DNA of 64,000 nucleotides from an uncultured Treponema sp. (GTDB taxonomy: Bacteria > Spirochaetota > Spirochaetia > Treponematales > Treponemataceae). Under the pieces are notes generated by a model. It made no database searches, was not told the DNA's origin, and was given only the letters and a program-made list of their open reading frames with translations. This document shows, piece by piece, positions 1 through 11,447 of this stretch; position 1 is the first letter of the stretch, and every line of letters begins with the position of its first letter. The position numbers and the translations under genes are program-made. The stretch lies in contig ONPD01000003.1 of the NCBI GenBank assembly GCA_900319625.1, positions 1-64,000 of the forward strand, read 5' to 3'.

Positions 1-331
1 GCAGATGGGCGGTATGGCAACAATCGGAAGCCGTAAACCTTCTAACTACGTTCACTTTGTTTTGAATAATGGTGCCCATGACTCAGTCGGAGGCCAGCCT
101 ACAGTTGGCCGCGAAGTTGACTTCTGCGAAATTGCCGAAGGCTGCGGATATGAAAACGTAGTAAAAGTTACAAGGCCTGAAGAACTGGATGCAGTTTTAG
201 GTGATGCTGAAACAAAAGAAAAACTTACTTTTGTAGAAGTCTTTGTTACAAAAGGTGCAAGAAAAGACCTTGGAAGGCCTAAATCTACACCGGTTGAAAA
301 CAAAATCGCTTTGATGAACTTTTTGAAATAA
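1..331 (+). CDS. ppd: Phosphonopyruvate decarboxylase, C-terminal part (5' end outside window)
   Basis: This is the last third of a thiamine-diphosphate enzyme that decarboxylates phosphonopyruvate to phosphonoacetaldehyde, the step that makes phosphonate biosynthesis irreversible. The frame is open from the first bases, so the real start lies upstream. The visible part holds the family's cofactor-domain segment VLNNGAHDSVGGQPT and ends in a typical helical tail. Only 11 bases separate its stop from pntC, whose product uses the aminated form of the same metabolite, so the two genes are very likely co-transcribed. A phosphoenolpyruvate mutase gene would be expected just upstream but cannot be seen. 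The generic alternative is another TPP-dependent decarboxylase such as sulfopyruvate decarboxylase; the pntC neighbour argues against it. Confidence 0.85.
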   Translation, partial: QMGGMATIGSRKPSNYVHFVLNNGAHDSVGGQPTVGREVDFCEIAEGCGYENVVKVTRPEELDAVLGDAETKEKLTFVEVFVTKGARKDLGRPKSTPVENKIALMNFLK

Positions 332-339
332 GAGGCTGA

Positions 340-2178
<1,839 letters not shown>

Positions 2179-2190
2179 TAACAACAATTA

Positions 2191-2229
2191 AAAAAGCGCC
2201 GTGCGGGTCCCAGCGACGGCGCTTTTTTT
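2191..2229. terminator. Bidirectional intrinsic terminator between pntC and the Wzi-like gene
   Basis: A seven-base-pair GC stem (GCGCCGT at 2196-2202 with ACGGCGC at 2216-2222) is flanked by an A run on the left and seven T on the right. It can therefore stop transcription of pntC on + and of the converging outer-membrane gene on -. Confidence 0.85.
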
Positions 2230-2243
2230 ATATTTTTCTTACA

Positions 2244-4244
2244 TCATTTAAAGAAGAACCTGCATCCCAATGTTACTACAGCACCAATTGTTGTAGGATA
2301 TTCTTCACTGTTTGCAATATGGTATGATGTTCCCCAGCCGGCATTCTTACAGTTGCCGTTATTTCCGTAAACATCGCGGTTGTAATTATCATCATCAATT
2401 ACAGTATAATAACTTAAAACAAGACCTATATTTCCCATAATTTCAACAGGACAATGGCGGTCATAAATCTTAAGTTTTCCGCCAAAGCTTAAAGCATGAA
2501 TCCAGTTATAAGCACCATCATGAAGGAAGTATTTTTTAAGCTCATCACGATTAACGTTGCTCATTTCTGAATACAAATTACTTCCGGGAACCTGCTGGCT
2601 TCCAAAATCAGCACCGTGACGGCTGAACTGATAAGAAATGCTGAAAGAAAGACTTGGATCAACGTTGAATCTGAAATCAGCAAGAAGCTCATCAGAGTTA
2701 GGAGGCATATAATAACCGATACAGCTTCCGGCATTTGTATAGTTTTCGTAAATATAATGAATATACCAAGGTGCATAATTGATTGAATGGTGGGTATAGC
2801 AGTAAGGTTCAACCTTTGTGTAGCGGAGGGCAAAAGAAGCCCAACTCATCTTAGGGATAGGGAATTTAATTCCCGCCTGATAAGAATACATAGCTCTTGT
2901 TGATTCAATGATATTTCGCTTAAGCATTGCGGTAACTTCATCAAGATAAACAGAAGCCCAAACCTGTCCCAATCCAGCCTTATGAAGTTTAATGTCTCCA
3001 AAGAGCGCCAGGTTATCGTTATCACCAATGCTGTTCTGGTAAACAACATAATTTGTAAGAGGGAACATATAACCAAGCTCGAAACGCTTAGGCCATACTA
3101 CAGTAGAACCAAAATCAAGATGGAGATACTTAAAATCAAGTTCAATCATATTGATTGAAAATGCATTCTGGAAAAAGTATGAATCGTCTGTTGTTCCAAC
3201 ATCCTGAGGCCAGGAATTTCTTGCTGTCCAGTCCTGGTTTGCATATTCAAGAATTCCAACCATAAAGGAATATCTGAGCCATTTAAAAAGTTTTATGTCT
3301 GTTTCAAGTCCAAAGAAAGGGTCTGCCTGGGCATTCAAAACAAGGCTGGAACCATTATCCATACCTGCCCATTCGCGGTCTACCCTGCCGAATTTCAAAA
3401 GGAATCTGTCATCAAGTGCTGAAAAATTGATTTCTCCCTTAATTCCCCCTCCAACACTAAGTTCCATAGGCCAGCCTTCAAGACCACTGGCACTTAAGTT
3501 AGAAATAAAATAAACCTGTCCGTCCCATCTCTTGTTGTAACGGTATGGCAAATAAGATGTCAAAAGTTTTTTCTGAATTCTTCTTGCATATTCCCCGTGC
3601 AAGCGATCATATTTTGCAATGAGAGAGGCATCAGTCAATTCACCGTTAAAATATTTACTAAGCTCGTCAGCAGTATATTTACTGCTTCCAAACCAGTTAT
3701 AGCCGATAAAATAATCCCCCATATCAACCATATCTGCTTTTGTAGCGTCAAGGAAGGCAAAAACGTTATAAGAAAAATATTTTGTCAAATCACCTTCAAA
3801 AGTAAAATTAGGAACAAGCTCAAAAAGATAGCTCTTATAACTGCTTTTATTATAAATACCAAGCGAGCCTTCCATTTCAAAACCGAAATTATAGTTAAAA
3901 CTAAGCGGTAAGTCAGGATTATCATTTTTTACACGGGCATGAAAAACATTATTTTTCATCTCATCATTTGCCCGAAGCTTTTCAACATAATAAGCGAGTA
4001 TTTTTGCTTCTTTTTCAGAAAGCTCGTATCCGCTGTCATAAATCTCATTTATTGCCTTTGAAATCTGAGAGCGGGTATAAGGCTTTGCACTGTTAATTAT
4101 TGAACAAATACCCTTCATCTGAGCCTGGTCAATAAGCTCATAAATATCATCATAAATGCTTACAGAAACATTTTTCTGAGAAAAGCCATAAAAAGCAAAG
4201 CTCAGGAAAACTAAAGCAAGGGCAAAAAATGATTTATTTTTCAT
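2244..4244 (-). CDS. Exported outer-membrane beta-barrel, capsule-assembly Wzi-like (copy 1)
   Basis: The 666-residue product has a signal peptide (MKNKS then about 17 hydrophobic residues, likely cleavage near residue 23), then a short helical segment with IYELIDQAQMKGIC and PYTRSQI. That pattern resembles the N-terminus of Wzi-family capsule assembly proteins. The rest is rich in alternating aromatic and polar residues typical of outer-membrane strands and ends in FFFK. Wzi proteins are outer-membrane lectin-like barrels that hold surface polysaccharide. It lies 26 bases downstream of a same-strand paralogue (4271-6118) and is divergent from a WbaP-type glycosyl initiator, which supports a surface-glycan role. 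The start follows a GGTGG site. Barrel and export are fairly sure; the ligand is not known. Confidence 0.7.
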   Translation of the reverse strand: MKNKSFFALALVFLSFAFYGFSQKNVSVSIYDDIYELIDQAQMKGICSIINSAKPYTRSQISKAINEIYDSGYELSEKEAKILAYYVEKLRANDEMKNNVFHARVKNDNPDLPLSFNYNFGFEMEGSLGIYNKSSYKSYLFELVPNFTFEGDLTKYFSYNVFAFLDATKADMVDMGDYFIGYNWFGSSKYTADELSKYFNGELTDASLIAKYDRLHGEYARRIQKKLLTSYLPYRYNKRWDGQVYFISNLSASGLEGWPMELSVGGGIKGEINFSALDDRFLLKFGRVDREWAGMDNGSSLVLNAQADPFFGLETDIKLFKWLRYSFMVGILEYANQDWTARNSWPQDVGTTDDSYFFQNAFSINMIELDFKYLHLDFGSTVVWPKRFELGYMFPLTNYVVYQNSIGDNDNLALFGDIKLHKAGLGQVWASVYLDEVTAMLKRNIIESTRAMYSYQAGIKFPIPKMSWASFALRYTKVEPYCYTHHSINYAPWYIHYIYENYTNAGSCIGYYMPPNSDELLADFRFNVDPSLSFSISYQFSRHGADFGSQQVPGSNLYSEMSNVNRDELKKYFLHDGAYNWIHALSFGGKLKIYDRHCPVEIMGNIGLVLSYYTVIDDDNYNRDVYGNNGNCKNAGWGTSYHIANSEEYPTTIGAVVTLGCRFFFK

Positions 4245-4270
4245 ACTTTTTCCACCATTTATTAAAATTA

Positions 4271-6118
4271 TTAAAATAATTTACAATTCATACTCAATGC
4301 AAGCTCAATTCCCTGCTGGAAATTATCCGCTTCATTGTGATTATTAAATATAAACTCATACATAAGCTGTCCGCTTACACTAATATGCTCATTAAAGGTA
4401 TAAGAACCTTTAGCCGCAATCTGATTTGTAAACTGAACAGTTCCGGTAAGCCTGAAATCACGAGCCATATCCGCAGCCTGCTCAGCAGTATTTTGGCCGG
4501 TCTTAAACTTTACAGCAGGATAGTAACTGTTATAAACATATGCATAGCCATATGAATCCTTATAAGTATTGTATTCGCTGAAAAGTCCAAAGGAATTAGT
4601 TCCGTGAGCTAAGAAAAGATAATTTCCTTCTGCACTCCACTTCTTAGGCAAAGTATAGCCGAATTTTGCCTGAAAACCAATAGCGTCAGGTCCAAATGGA
4701 GTTCCTATCCAGGAACACATAGGTGTTGAACTGTTAGACTGCATATTGTAGCGGTAGCTGTACAAGGACCACTCTTTAGCCTGCTTGATATAAAGATAAG
4801 GAGTTGTATAGATTCCCTCAATTCCAGCCGCATACCAGCCGCCGTGCTCTTCTGGAATCTTTACTTCTATGCCTGCCTGATAGCCCCAGCCGTCAGGCAT
4901 AGCTCTTCCGTTATCACTTTTCAGCTCATTTGGAGGCTGAATTTCATCCTGGGCATAGAGACAATAAATCCTTGTGTTACGGCAGGGAAGAATTTCCAGG
5001 CTGAGTCCCATATAGGCACAGGTGTGAGCCTCGCCATAAACCTTTTCCTCCCAGGCAGAATTCATTTCTGTCCAGGTTCCAAATGAATGAAGAATCATAA
5101 GAGGATTCATATAACGAAGGGAGAAGCCGCCGTTTATGAGAGTTCCTTCCAGGAAGCCGATTTTAAGCCACTTCCAGGGAATAACTTCCATAGAGTGCAG
5201 ATAAAGGAATTTCTCCTGATTATCTGTATGATTGATTTCTGCGACGTTCATTTCATACTTAAAACGGCGGGAAAAAATCTCTGTATGGAAATAAACATTT
5301 GTATCAAAGGTGCTGTTATAGATGATAGAGCCAGTTGAAGAATTACCTATCTGAAGTCCGCTTCTTGCAACGTGAACGTTAAAGCCCCATCCGTTGTTAA
5401 AAACGTGTCCAAAAGATGCATTTGCAGTTTTCGGAGTATAAAAATCATACTGGGATAAATCATAGCGAAGGTTGTGATTAAAATAATCATCTTTTAAAAG
5501 ACCAAACTGGCTGGGACCAAGAGTAAAATGCGTTTCAATTACAAAATGGTCTGCAACATCAAATACTAGAGGAATAACAGCCAGAGGCTTTGTAAAATCA
5601 TTTCCGGTATAACTTGATTCACAAACATAGCCTTCTTTCATAAAGGCCGCATCCGAAACCTTGTCCGTAGCATAAACTGCATCATACTCATTAGCGGAAT
5701 AATCTTTTGTTACAGTCTTTCCCGTATAATCCGTAGCCATTGACCAGTCAATATTACTGTTGGTACGGGTAAGCACAGTCGGATTCAGCTCCAGATTTAC
5801 CCCGATTTTTACAGGCTTTAAATCAATGGCAAATTTCCGCTCATTAAGATATTCAAGGGTTTTATCGTATAGAATCTTTCCACCATAAGAAAGACTGTCA
5901 TAATCAATTGTTGAAAGATAAAACTTCAGCTCCAGAACACTTAAGGGTGCATTATCTGCAATCGAAAGGAATTTTGATTCAAGACAGAGACTTGAAATGG
6001 CATCATAAACCCAGTTTCCGGCAGGAACAAGCTGCTGCGAGCTGTAGCCCTGAGCGGCTAAAGGAAGAAATACTTTTGAAGCAAAAAAAATAAGCAGGAT
6101 TTTCTTAACATTTTTCAT
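4271..6118 (-). CDS. Exported outer-membrane beta-barrel, capsule-assembly Wzi-like (copy 2)
   Basis: The 615-residue product is a divergent relative of the gene at 2244-4244. It has a signal peptide ending near AAQG (residues 20-23), a helical N-terminal region and a long region of amphipathic strands, ending in CKLF as many outer-membrane barrels do. A repeated aromatic and asparagine-rich pattern runs through the barrel. With the first copy it probably forms a two-gene transcription unit, reading away from the WbaP gene at 6209. The 90-base divergent space is AT-rich and I could not pick a convincing promoter in it. The Wzi assignment rests on overall pattern rather than a motif I can quote. 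Confidence 0.65.
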   Translation of the reverse strand: MKNVKKILLIFFASKVFLPLAAQGYSSQQLVPAGNWVYDAISSLCLESKFLSIADNAPLSVLELKFYLSTIDYDSLSYGGKILYDKTLEYLNERKFAIDLKPVKIGVNLELNPTVLTRTNSNIDWSMATDYTGKTVTKDYSANEYDAVYATDKVSDAAFMKEGYVCESSYTGNDFTKPLAVIPLVFDVADHFVIETHFTLGPSQFGLLKDDYFNHNLRYDLSQYDFYTPKTANASFGHVFNNGWGFNVHVARSGLQIGNSSTGSIIYNSTFDTNVYFHTEIFSRRFKYEMNVAEINHTDNQEKFLYLHSMEVIPWKWLKIGFLEGTLINGGFSLRYMNPLMILHSFGTWTEMNSAWEEKVYGEAHTCAYMGLSLEILPCRNTRIYCLYAQDEIQPPNELKSDNGRAMPDGWGYQAGIEVKIPEEHGGWYAAGIEGIYTTPYLYIKQAKEWSLYSYRYNMQSNSSTPMCSWIGTPFGPDAIGFQAKFGYTLPKKWSAEGNYLFLAHGTNSFGLFSEYNTYKDSYGYAYVYNSYYPAVKFKTGQNTAEQAADMARDFRLTGTVQFTNQIAAKGSYTFNEHISVSGQLMYEFIFNNHNEADNFQQGIELALSMNCKLF

Positions 6119-6208
6119 ATTTATAATTTAACGTTTTAATCAGTTTGCAACAAGTTATATAGAGGATTTTTTGTTACTATATAGAACAATTTATGTTTTT
6201 AAAGTATT

Positions 6209-7678
6209 ATGATAATTATGACATCAGAAGAATTGCTGAATTACCTTAAGTATAAATATCCTCGTACAAGCTCATTTATATCAGGTCTGTCGCTTTTTTT
6301 TGTTGACCTTCTTGTTGTAATGCTTTCCCTTTCAATCGGCTTCTTCATTGTAAACCTCCTTTTTACCTCATCACTTAATTTTAAATCAGTAATTTATTAT
6401 TTCTGCTTTACGCCTATTTTCGTGCTTACATTTGGAGCAGTAGGACTATACCCCGGCATTATGATTCCGCCTACAGAAGAAGTAAAAAAATTCTGCGGCT
6501 GTACCTTCTTTGTACTCGGAGCAATGTCTCTTGGAATCATTATTGCGGACATTAATGACTACGAAATTGTTCAGACACTTATAAAAGATTCAGCAGATAA
6601 AGCTGTAATCCTTGCTTTTGCAATCACCTTCCCGGTTGCAACAATTCTGCTTCCAGGCTTCAGGGAGCTTGCAAAAACTCTCTTCGGTCACTTCAGCTGG
6701 TGGGGTGTACCCGCAATCATCTACAGCACAAACCACAGTGCCGATTTAATCATAGATAAGCTTATTAAAAATCCATATCTTGGCTATCATCCGGCAGTAG
6801 TTGTAGATACAGAAGCAAAGGGCTACGAGGAATACCACGGAGTTCCGGTTTTGCCACCATTAAAAGAGCTTCTTGATAATATTAAAATGCATAACGTAAA
6901 AACTGCCGTAATCTGTGATTATCACGGGGATATGAAGAAAATTATGTCCTCTTACCGCTATACAATTACAGTTTCAAAGCAGCAGACAACTTTTACAACA
7001 ACCCAGCAGCTTAAAGATATTGCCGGAATTATTGCCTTCTCTTCTGTGCATAACCTCACCTTCCGGATCAATAAAATCATTAAAAGACTCCTTGATCTTG
7101 GTATAATTCTTGCGCTCAGCCCTGCCTGGGTTCCGGTTTTCATTATCTGTGCAATTCTTACAAAACTCACCTCAAAAGGTCCGGTTTTCTATGGCCACAA
7201 AAGAGTCGGCAGAAACGGAAAGGTAATTAAATGCTGGAAATTCCGCTCAATGGTAATCAATTCACAGGAAATTCTTGAAAAACTACTGGCAGAAAATGAG
7301 GAAATGCGTAAACAGTGGGAAAAAGACCGTAAACTTGAAAACGATCCACGCATTACAAAATTCGGAAAAATCCTGCGAAAAACAAGTATGGATGAGCTTC
7401 CTCAGCTTATCAATATTCTTCTTGGTGAAATGAGCCTTGTCGGCCCACGCCCGGTTACTGAACCGGAGCTTGAAAAATACGGTGATTATAAAGATTATGT
7501 TCTTTCTGTAAAACCAGGTCTTTCAGGTATGTGGCAGATTTCCGGCCGCAGTGATACAGGCTACGAGGAACGTATTTCTTATGATACATACTATATCCAG
7601 AACTGGTCTATCTGGCTCGATATCTGGATTTTAATTAAATCCGTTTGGGTTGTTCTTTTAGGAAAGGGTGCTTACTAA
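6209..7678 (+). CDS. wbaP: Undecaprenyl-phosphate sugar phosphotransferase (WbaP type)
   Basis: This integral membrane enzyme starts surface-glycan synthesis by moving a sugar-1-phosphate from a UDP-sugar to undecaprenyl phosphate on the inner face of the cytoplasmic membrane. Its 489 residues show the full WbaP layout: about four N-terminal membrane helices (roughly 25-150), a nucleotide-fold-like middle domain (about 170-250), one more hydrophobic segment (about 293-315) and the catalytic domain to the C-terminus. Diagnostic pieces of the catalytic domain are KCWKFRSM, TSMDELPQLINIL, SLVGPRP and KPGLSGMWQISGRS. The start is uncertain between the ATGs at 6209 and 6218; neither has a clear ribosome site. 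The Omp85-like gene follows with a one-base stop/start overlap. The sugar (often galactose) cannot be read from sequence. Confidence 0.88.
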   Translation: MIIMTSEELLNYLKYKYPRTSSFISGLSLFFVDLLVVMLSLSIGFFIVNLLFTSSLNFKSVIYYFCFTPIFVLTFGAVGLYPGIMIPPTEEVKKFCGCTFFVLGAMSLGIIIADINDYEIVQTLIKDSADKAVILAFAITFPVATILLPGFRELAKTLFGHFSWWGVPAIIYSTNHSADLIIDKLIKNPYLGYHPAVVVDTEAKGYEEYHGVPVLPPLKELLDNIKMHNVKTAVICDYHGDMKKIMSSYRYTITVSKQQTTFTTTQQLKDIAGIIAFSSVHNLTFRINKIIKRLLDLGIILALSPAWVPVFIICAILTKLTSKGPVFYGHKRVGRNGKVIKCWKFRSMVINSQEILEKLLAENEEMRKQWEKDRKLENDPRITKFGKILRKTSMDELPQLINILLGEMSLVGPRPVTEPELEKYGDYKDYVLSVKPGLSGMWQISGRSDTGYEERISYDTYYIQNWSIWLDIWILIKSVWVVLLGKGAY

Positions 7679-9249
7679 TGTTAAAAATTAAAAAAAGTAT
7701 ATTTATAATTGTTTCATTTCTTGCGTTTACTTCACTTTATGCAGAAAAATATCAGATTAAGTCTATTGAATACAGTACAGAGGGGGCATTCGGATTTGGA
7801 AAAACAAATCCCTATGCGCTGAACAGAACTGTTGAAGTTGATAAAAAGCGTATCTTTGAAGATGAAGAGCATTTTAAAAGATATCTGGAGGATTATAAAC
7901 AGAGACTTCATAACACCCGCCTTTTTTCAAAAATAGAGGTTGAGAGTTCCTACGACGAAGCTGACGAAAATGATATCAGAAAGGTAACACTCTTCGTTAA
8001 TACAAAAGATTCTATTCACATTCTTGCAGTTCCTTATCCAAAATATGACTCTAATAAGGGCTTTAGTTTCAAACTCAAGGGAAAAGACAATAACTTTTTA
8101 GGTTCCTTAAACTCAATGAGTGCAGAAATTAATTTCAGCCTCAAGGATTCTAATTCAGAGGACTCAAAAAACAAAATAGGACTTGCTTTCTCCTATGATC
8201 ATCCTTTCAAAGCAGGACCTTTTAAGGCAACCTGGATAAATGATTATAGTTTTTCTTATAATTTTGATGCTTCTTCTCCTGAATGGGATGCAAAGTCAGG
8301 CCTTAAGCTTGAATTACCATTTGATAAACACAGCTTTGTATGGGAATTTGACCAGTCATTTATAAAAAATCTTGATTATACAAAATATGATGATTCAACA
8401 TATTTTAAGGAATATTTTGCATTCTCAGTTCCTATAATCCTTAAAAAAATTGATAACTGGGGTAATGTTACCTATACTCCAATAACATCCATCACCTACA
8501 ACTGGGATTTTGATGGAATTAATAAGATGAACTCAGATCTTTCAAGTCCTGTCATTTCTGCGGGCCATTCTATTGCTACAGAGAGAATTAACTGGGCTGA
8601 TAATTTACGAAACGGTTTAAGTTTGTCAGTAGGAAATACTTACAGCTTCAATACTCAGCGAGGGATCTTTACCCCATCAATTAATACCGAAGTTAAGGCT
8701 TTTAAGACGGTTTATCTTGACTGGCAGGATGATGTTTTTGCCCGCTTCGGACTTGCAACTGATTTTTATGCCTTCTACGACATTCAGGATCCTCACGGCC
8801 AATATATAATGGTAAACGGAACAAATATCGGTTCCCGCCTTCGTGGTATACGCGATGATTTGAAATACGAGGACACTGATTCTAAAATGTGTAATGTAAT
8901 TTCAGCCTTTGTTTTGAACCTTGATATGCCTATTCACTTCTTCTCAACATCATTTGAAGCAAAAGTTCTTAATAAGCTGAATATTGACGTTCAGGTATCA
9001 CCATTTATCGATATTGCCCTTACTCATAACAAAATTACAGACAGATGGTTTGATCCTCGTGACGGTTTTTACTGTGGAGGACTTGAAGTTTTAGTTTACC
9101 CTCTCAAATGGTCAGGCTTTGTTGTAAGAATCAGTGCGGGAATTGATCTTGCCAGAACAGTTCTAAAAAAACTTAAAATGCCTATTGAAAACAGCTGGCG
9201 TTCCGGTTCAAAGTATGAGCTTTCAATCGGCCTTGGTCTGCATTACTAG
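7678..9249 (+). CDS. Omp85-like outer-membrane barrel with one POTRA-like domain
   Basis: The start chosen is the ATG at 7678, which overlaps the wbaP stop (TAATG) and gives a clear signal peptide ending at LYA. The 523-residue product then has one POTRA-like unit (about residues 24-115, beginning YQIKSIEY) and a long strand-rich region. A RLRGIRDD segment two thirds along resembles the conserved RG loop motif of Omp85 barrels, and the protein ends GLGLHY with a terminal aromatic. Omp85 proteins insert barrels or secrete proteins. With a single POTRA and translational coupling to wbaP, this is probably not the housekeeping BamA but a glycan-linked or patatin/TamA-like relative. Its last 27 bases overlap the converging TPR gene. 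Confidence 0.65.
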   Translation: MLKIKKSIFIIVSFLAFTSLYAEKYQIKSIEYSTEGAFGFGKTNPYALNRTVEVDKKRIFEDEEHFKRYLEDYKQRLHNTRLFSKIEVESSYDEADENDIRKVTLFVNTKDSIHILAVPYPKYDSNKGFSFKLKGKDNNFLGSLNSMSAEINFSLKDSNSEDSKNKIGLAFSYDHPFKAGPFKATWINDYSFSYNFDASSPEWDAKSGLKLELPFDKHSFVWEFDQSFIKNLDYTKYDDSTYFKEYFAFSVPIILKKIDNWGNVTYTPITSITYNWDFDGINKMNSDLSSPVISAGHSIATERINWADNLRNGLSLSVGNTYSFNTQRGIFTPSINTEVKAFKTVYLDWQDDVFARFGLATDFYAFYDIQDPHGQYIMVNGTNIGSRLRGIRDDLKYEDTDSKMCNVISAFVLNLDMPIHFFSTSFEAKVLNKLNIDVQVSPFIDIALTHNKITDRWFDPRDGFYCGGLEVLVYPLKWSGFVVRISAGIDLARTVLKKLKMPIENSWRSGSKYELSIGLGLHY

Positions 9250-10335
9250 ACTTAATGTAATTACAGATTTTTTCTGCCAGTATGGCTCCGGTGTATATTC
9301 TGCAAGAACTGTTAAGAGTGACTTTGCAAAATTATTATAGCCGCATTTAATCAATACTGTGCAGAAATTATTAAAATTCTTCCATACGTCATTTCTGTTA
9401 CACCAGTCAAGGATATCAGGATAAAGGCTCACTTCAAAGAATAAGGAAGGCAAATCCTTGTAGCTGTATTCAATGTTTCTTGAAGCAACAACCTCCTCCA
9501 TACGTGAAAAATTAGATAAAACAGAAAGAAGGGCAAATTGTAGGGATTTTTCCATATTGCCTAATGAAAAATAATATTCAAAAAGCTTATTATATGCTTC
9601 AAGAGCATAAAAAGTATCAGAACGATAAAGCTGAAAAAACTTCTGCATAGAATCAGGCCGATTCGATGAAACAGTATTCATCATAGCTGAAAATAAAGCT
9701 TTATCCGTAAAGGTCTTATCCTCAGTAAGAATTGAAAGAAGTCTTATCTCCATCTGTTCAGGATTATTCTGAAGATAGCTTATTCTAGCCAGTTTAGTCA
9801 GGATTTCATATTTCTGATTAGGAATATCCAGAACCTTTGCATTTTCAATTGCTTCAAGATAATATTTTTCAGCAAATATATACTCACCTTCAAGAAGATA
9901 GATATCTCCGATAAGGCACTGAGCCTCCGGGAAATCCTGAATCTCATCAATATAAGAAAGAAGATTATCTATAGAGTTTTTAAAATAATCTTCTCCCTTT
10001 CTTGAATAATAGTATTTTATGATTCCGATTGATTCTTTTTCATTTCTTTCTTCAAGAACCGTAAGGATTGCAGAAATAGTTTTTCCGGCTCTCTGAACAC
10101 GACGGGGAGCAATGCTGTTTTCAAGGATTTTTTTATGATTCTGTGAAAGCTGCTTTCTAAAAAGAATAGCATCCTCGCATAATTTTAAGGCCTGTCCGTA
10201 ATTCTGATTTTCAAAGCAGACAACCGCTTCCCGGTAAGCCTTTACACTGTCCTCATTGACACTAAGATTTAATGCAGAGAGTGATGAAAAAAAAGAAAAA
10301 AATAAAAGGCCGAGAGCTGTCAGTTTTTTTATCAT
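9223..10335 (-). CDS. Exported tetratricopeptide-repeat protein
   Basis: The 370-residue product has an N-terminal signal peptide (MIKKLTALGLLFFSFFSSLSA) and a helical-repeat body. TPR-like pairs are visible at about 32-60 (YREAVVCFENQNYGQALKL) and 134-165 (AQCLIGDIYLLEGEYIFAEK, then YYLEAIENAK). It lies 23 bases downstream of ispG on the same strand and is probably co-transcribed with it. Such proteins usually act as periplasmic scaffolds; no catalytic motif is seen and no function can be assigned. The 3' end overlaps the converging Omp85-like gene by 27 bases. Confidence 0.75.
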   Translation of the reverse strand: MIKKLTALGLLFFSFFSSLSALNLSVNEDSVKAYREAVVCFENQNYGQALKLCEDAILFRKQLSQNHKKILENSIAPRRVQRAGKTISAILTVLEERNEKESIGIIKYYYSRKGEDYFKNSIDNLLSYIDEIQDFPEAQCLIGDIYLLEGEYIFAEKYYLEAIENAKVLDIPNQKYEILTKLARISYLQNNPEQMEIRLLSILTEDKTFTDKALFSAMMNTVSSNRPDSMQKFFQLYRSDTFYALEAYNKLFEYYFSLGNMEKSLQFALLSVLSNFSRMEEVVASRNIEYSYKDLPSLFFEVSLYPDILDWCNRNDVWKNFNNFCTVLIKCGYNNFAKSLLTVLAEYTPEPYWQKKSVITLSLVMQTKAD

Positions 10336-10358
10336 TTTATGATTCCGTCCGTCAAAGT

Positions 10359-11447
10359 TTACAAGGAATTTAACTCTTCCTCAAATACTTTATCGGCATC
10401 TTTTGAATCGATTGTTCGAACTATTTTTCCTTTTTTGAAAATAATTACCTTATCGTTGGCGCCCGCAATTCCAATATCGGCGTGTTTTCCTTCGCCAGGT
10501 CCGTTTACGACACAGCCCATAACGGCAACCGTAATATTCTTTTTCATGGAAAGAAGACGGCTCTGCCAGCGATCAACAAAGGCGTGAACATCAAAACCTA
10601 TTCGTCCGCAGCGAGGGCAGCTAACGATTGTAATGCCGCCTTCCCTTTTTCCGCATTCTTTAAGGATATTAAGGCCGGCAATTACTTCGTTTTCAGGGGA
10701 AGAAGAAAGGCTTACGCGGATTGTATCGCCTATTCCTTCATTAAGCAGTGTTGAAAAGGCAATCGAAGACTTTACGATACCGCCGATTAAGGGACCTGCC
10801 TCTGTGACTCCAAGATGAAGAGGATTATTGTATTTCTGAGCATAAAAGCGGTTACATTCAATTGTTTCTGTAACATCGCTTGATTTCATGCTGACTACAT
10901 ACTGATTAAAATTAAGCTGGTCGAAAATTTCAGCTTCACGAACTGCTGTTTCACAAAGTCCCTGGGCACGGCTGATTTCTCCGGCTGCGATAGCTTCCTG
11001 TAAATCCTTAGGAAGGCTTCCGGAGTTTATTCCGATTCGGATTGCAACTCCATTGTCACGGCAGCCTTCAACTACTTTTTTGATATTATCAAGGCTTCCG
11101 ATGTTACCGGGATTAATACGGATAGCGGCGGTATTTCCCTTAAGACATTCAAGGGCAAGTCTATGATCAAAGTGAATATCAGCAACAAGAGGCATGGAAG
11201 TACGCTGGGCAATCATAGAGATTGCTTTTGCACTTGGCATATCAGGAACCGCAAAACGAACGATATCGCAGCCAAGAAGAGCAAGTTCGTTAAGCTCTTT
11301 TAAGGTGCGGTCCAGCTTTTCATTGTTTTCCGGGATGTCTGTAATGCTTTCCTTCCACATAGTCTGCAGCGTTACAGGATTATTTCCTCCTATAATAAGA
11401 GGACGTGTCATTCCCTTACAGCCAAGCTTTACTTCCTTTGTATTCAT
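10359..11447 (-). CDS. ispG: 4-hydroxy-3-methylbut-2-enyl diphosphate synthase
   Basis: IspG (GcpE) is the penultimate enzyme of the MEP isoprenoid pathway, reducing methylerythritol cyclodiphosphate to HMBPP with a [4Fe-4S] cluster. The 362-residue product matches the short bacterial form: a TIM-barrel region with GCDIVRFAVPD and INPGNIGS, then the cluster domain with C277 and C280 in SCPRCGR and C312 in MGCVVNGPGE, the last Glu being the usual fourth ligand. Its ATG overlaps the stop of the upstream small membrane protein by one base. It implies that isoprenoids, including the undecaprenyl carrier used by WbaP, are made by the MEP route. Confidence 0.96.
   Translation of the reverse strand: MNTKEVKLGCKGMTRPLIIGGNNPVTLQTMWKESITDIPENNEKLDRTLKELNELALLGCDIVRFAVPDMPSAKAISMIAQRTSMPLVADIHFDHRLALECLKGNTAAIRINPGNIGSLDNIKKVVEGCRDNGVAIRIGINSGSLPKDLQEAIAAGEISRAQGLCETAVREAEIFDQLNFNQYVVSMKSSDVTETIECNRFYAQKYNNPLHLGVTEAGPLIGGIVKSSIAFSTLLNEGIGDTIRVSLSSSPENEVIAGLNILKECGKREGGITIVSCPRCGRIGFDVHAFVDRWQSRLLSMKKNITVAVMGCVVNGPGEGKHADIGIAGANDKVIIFKKGKIVRTIDSKDADKVFEEELNSL

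Noticed and set aside
6119..6208. Promoters in the divergent Wzi/WbaP gap
   Set aside because: The region is AT-rich with several TATATA-like strings and a TTGCAA palindrome, but none gives acceptable spacing to either start codon.
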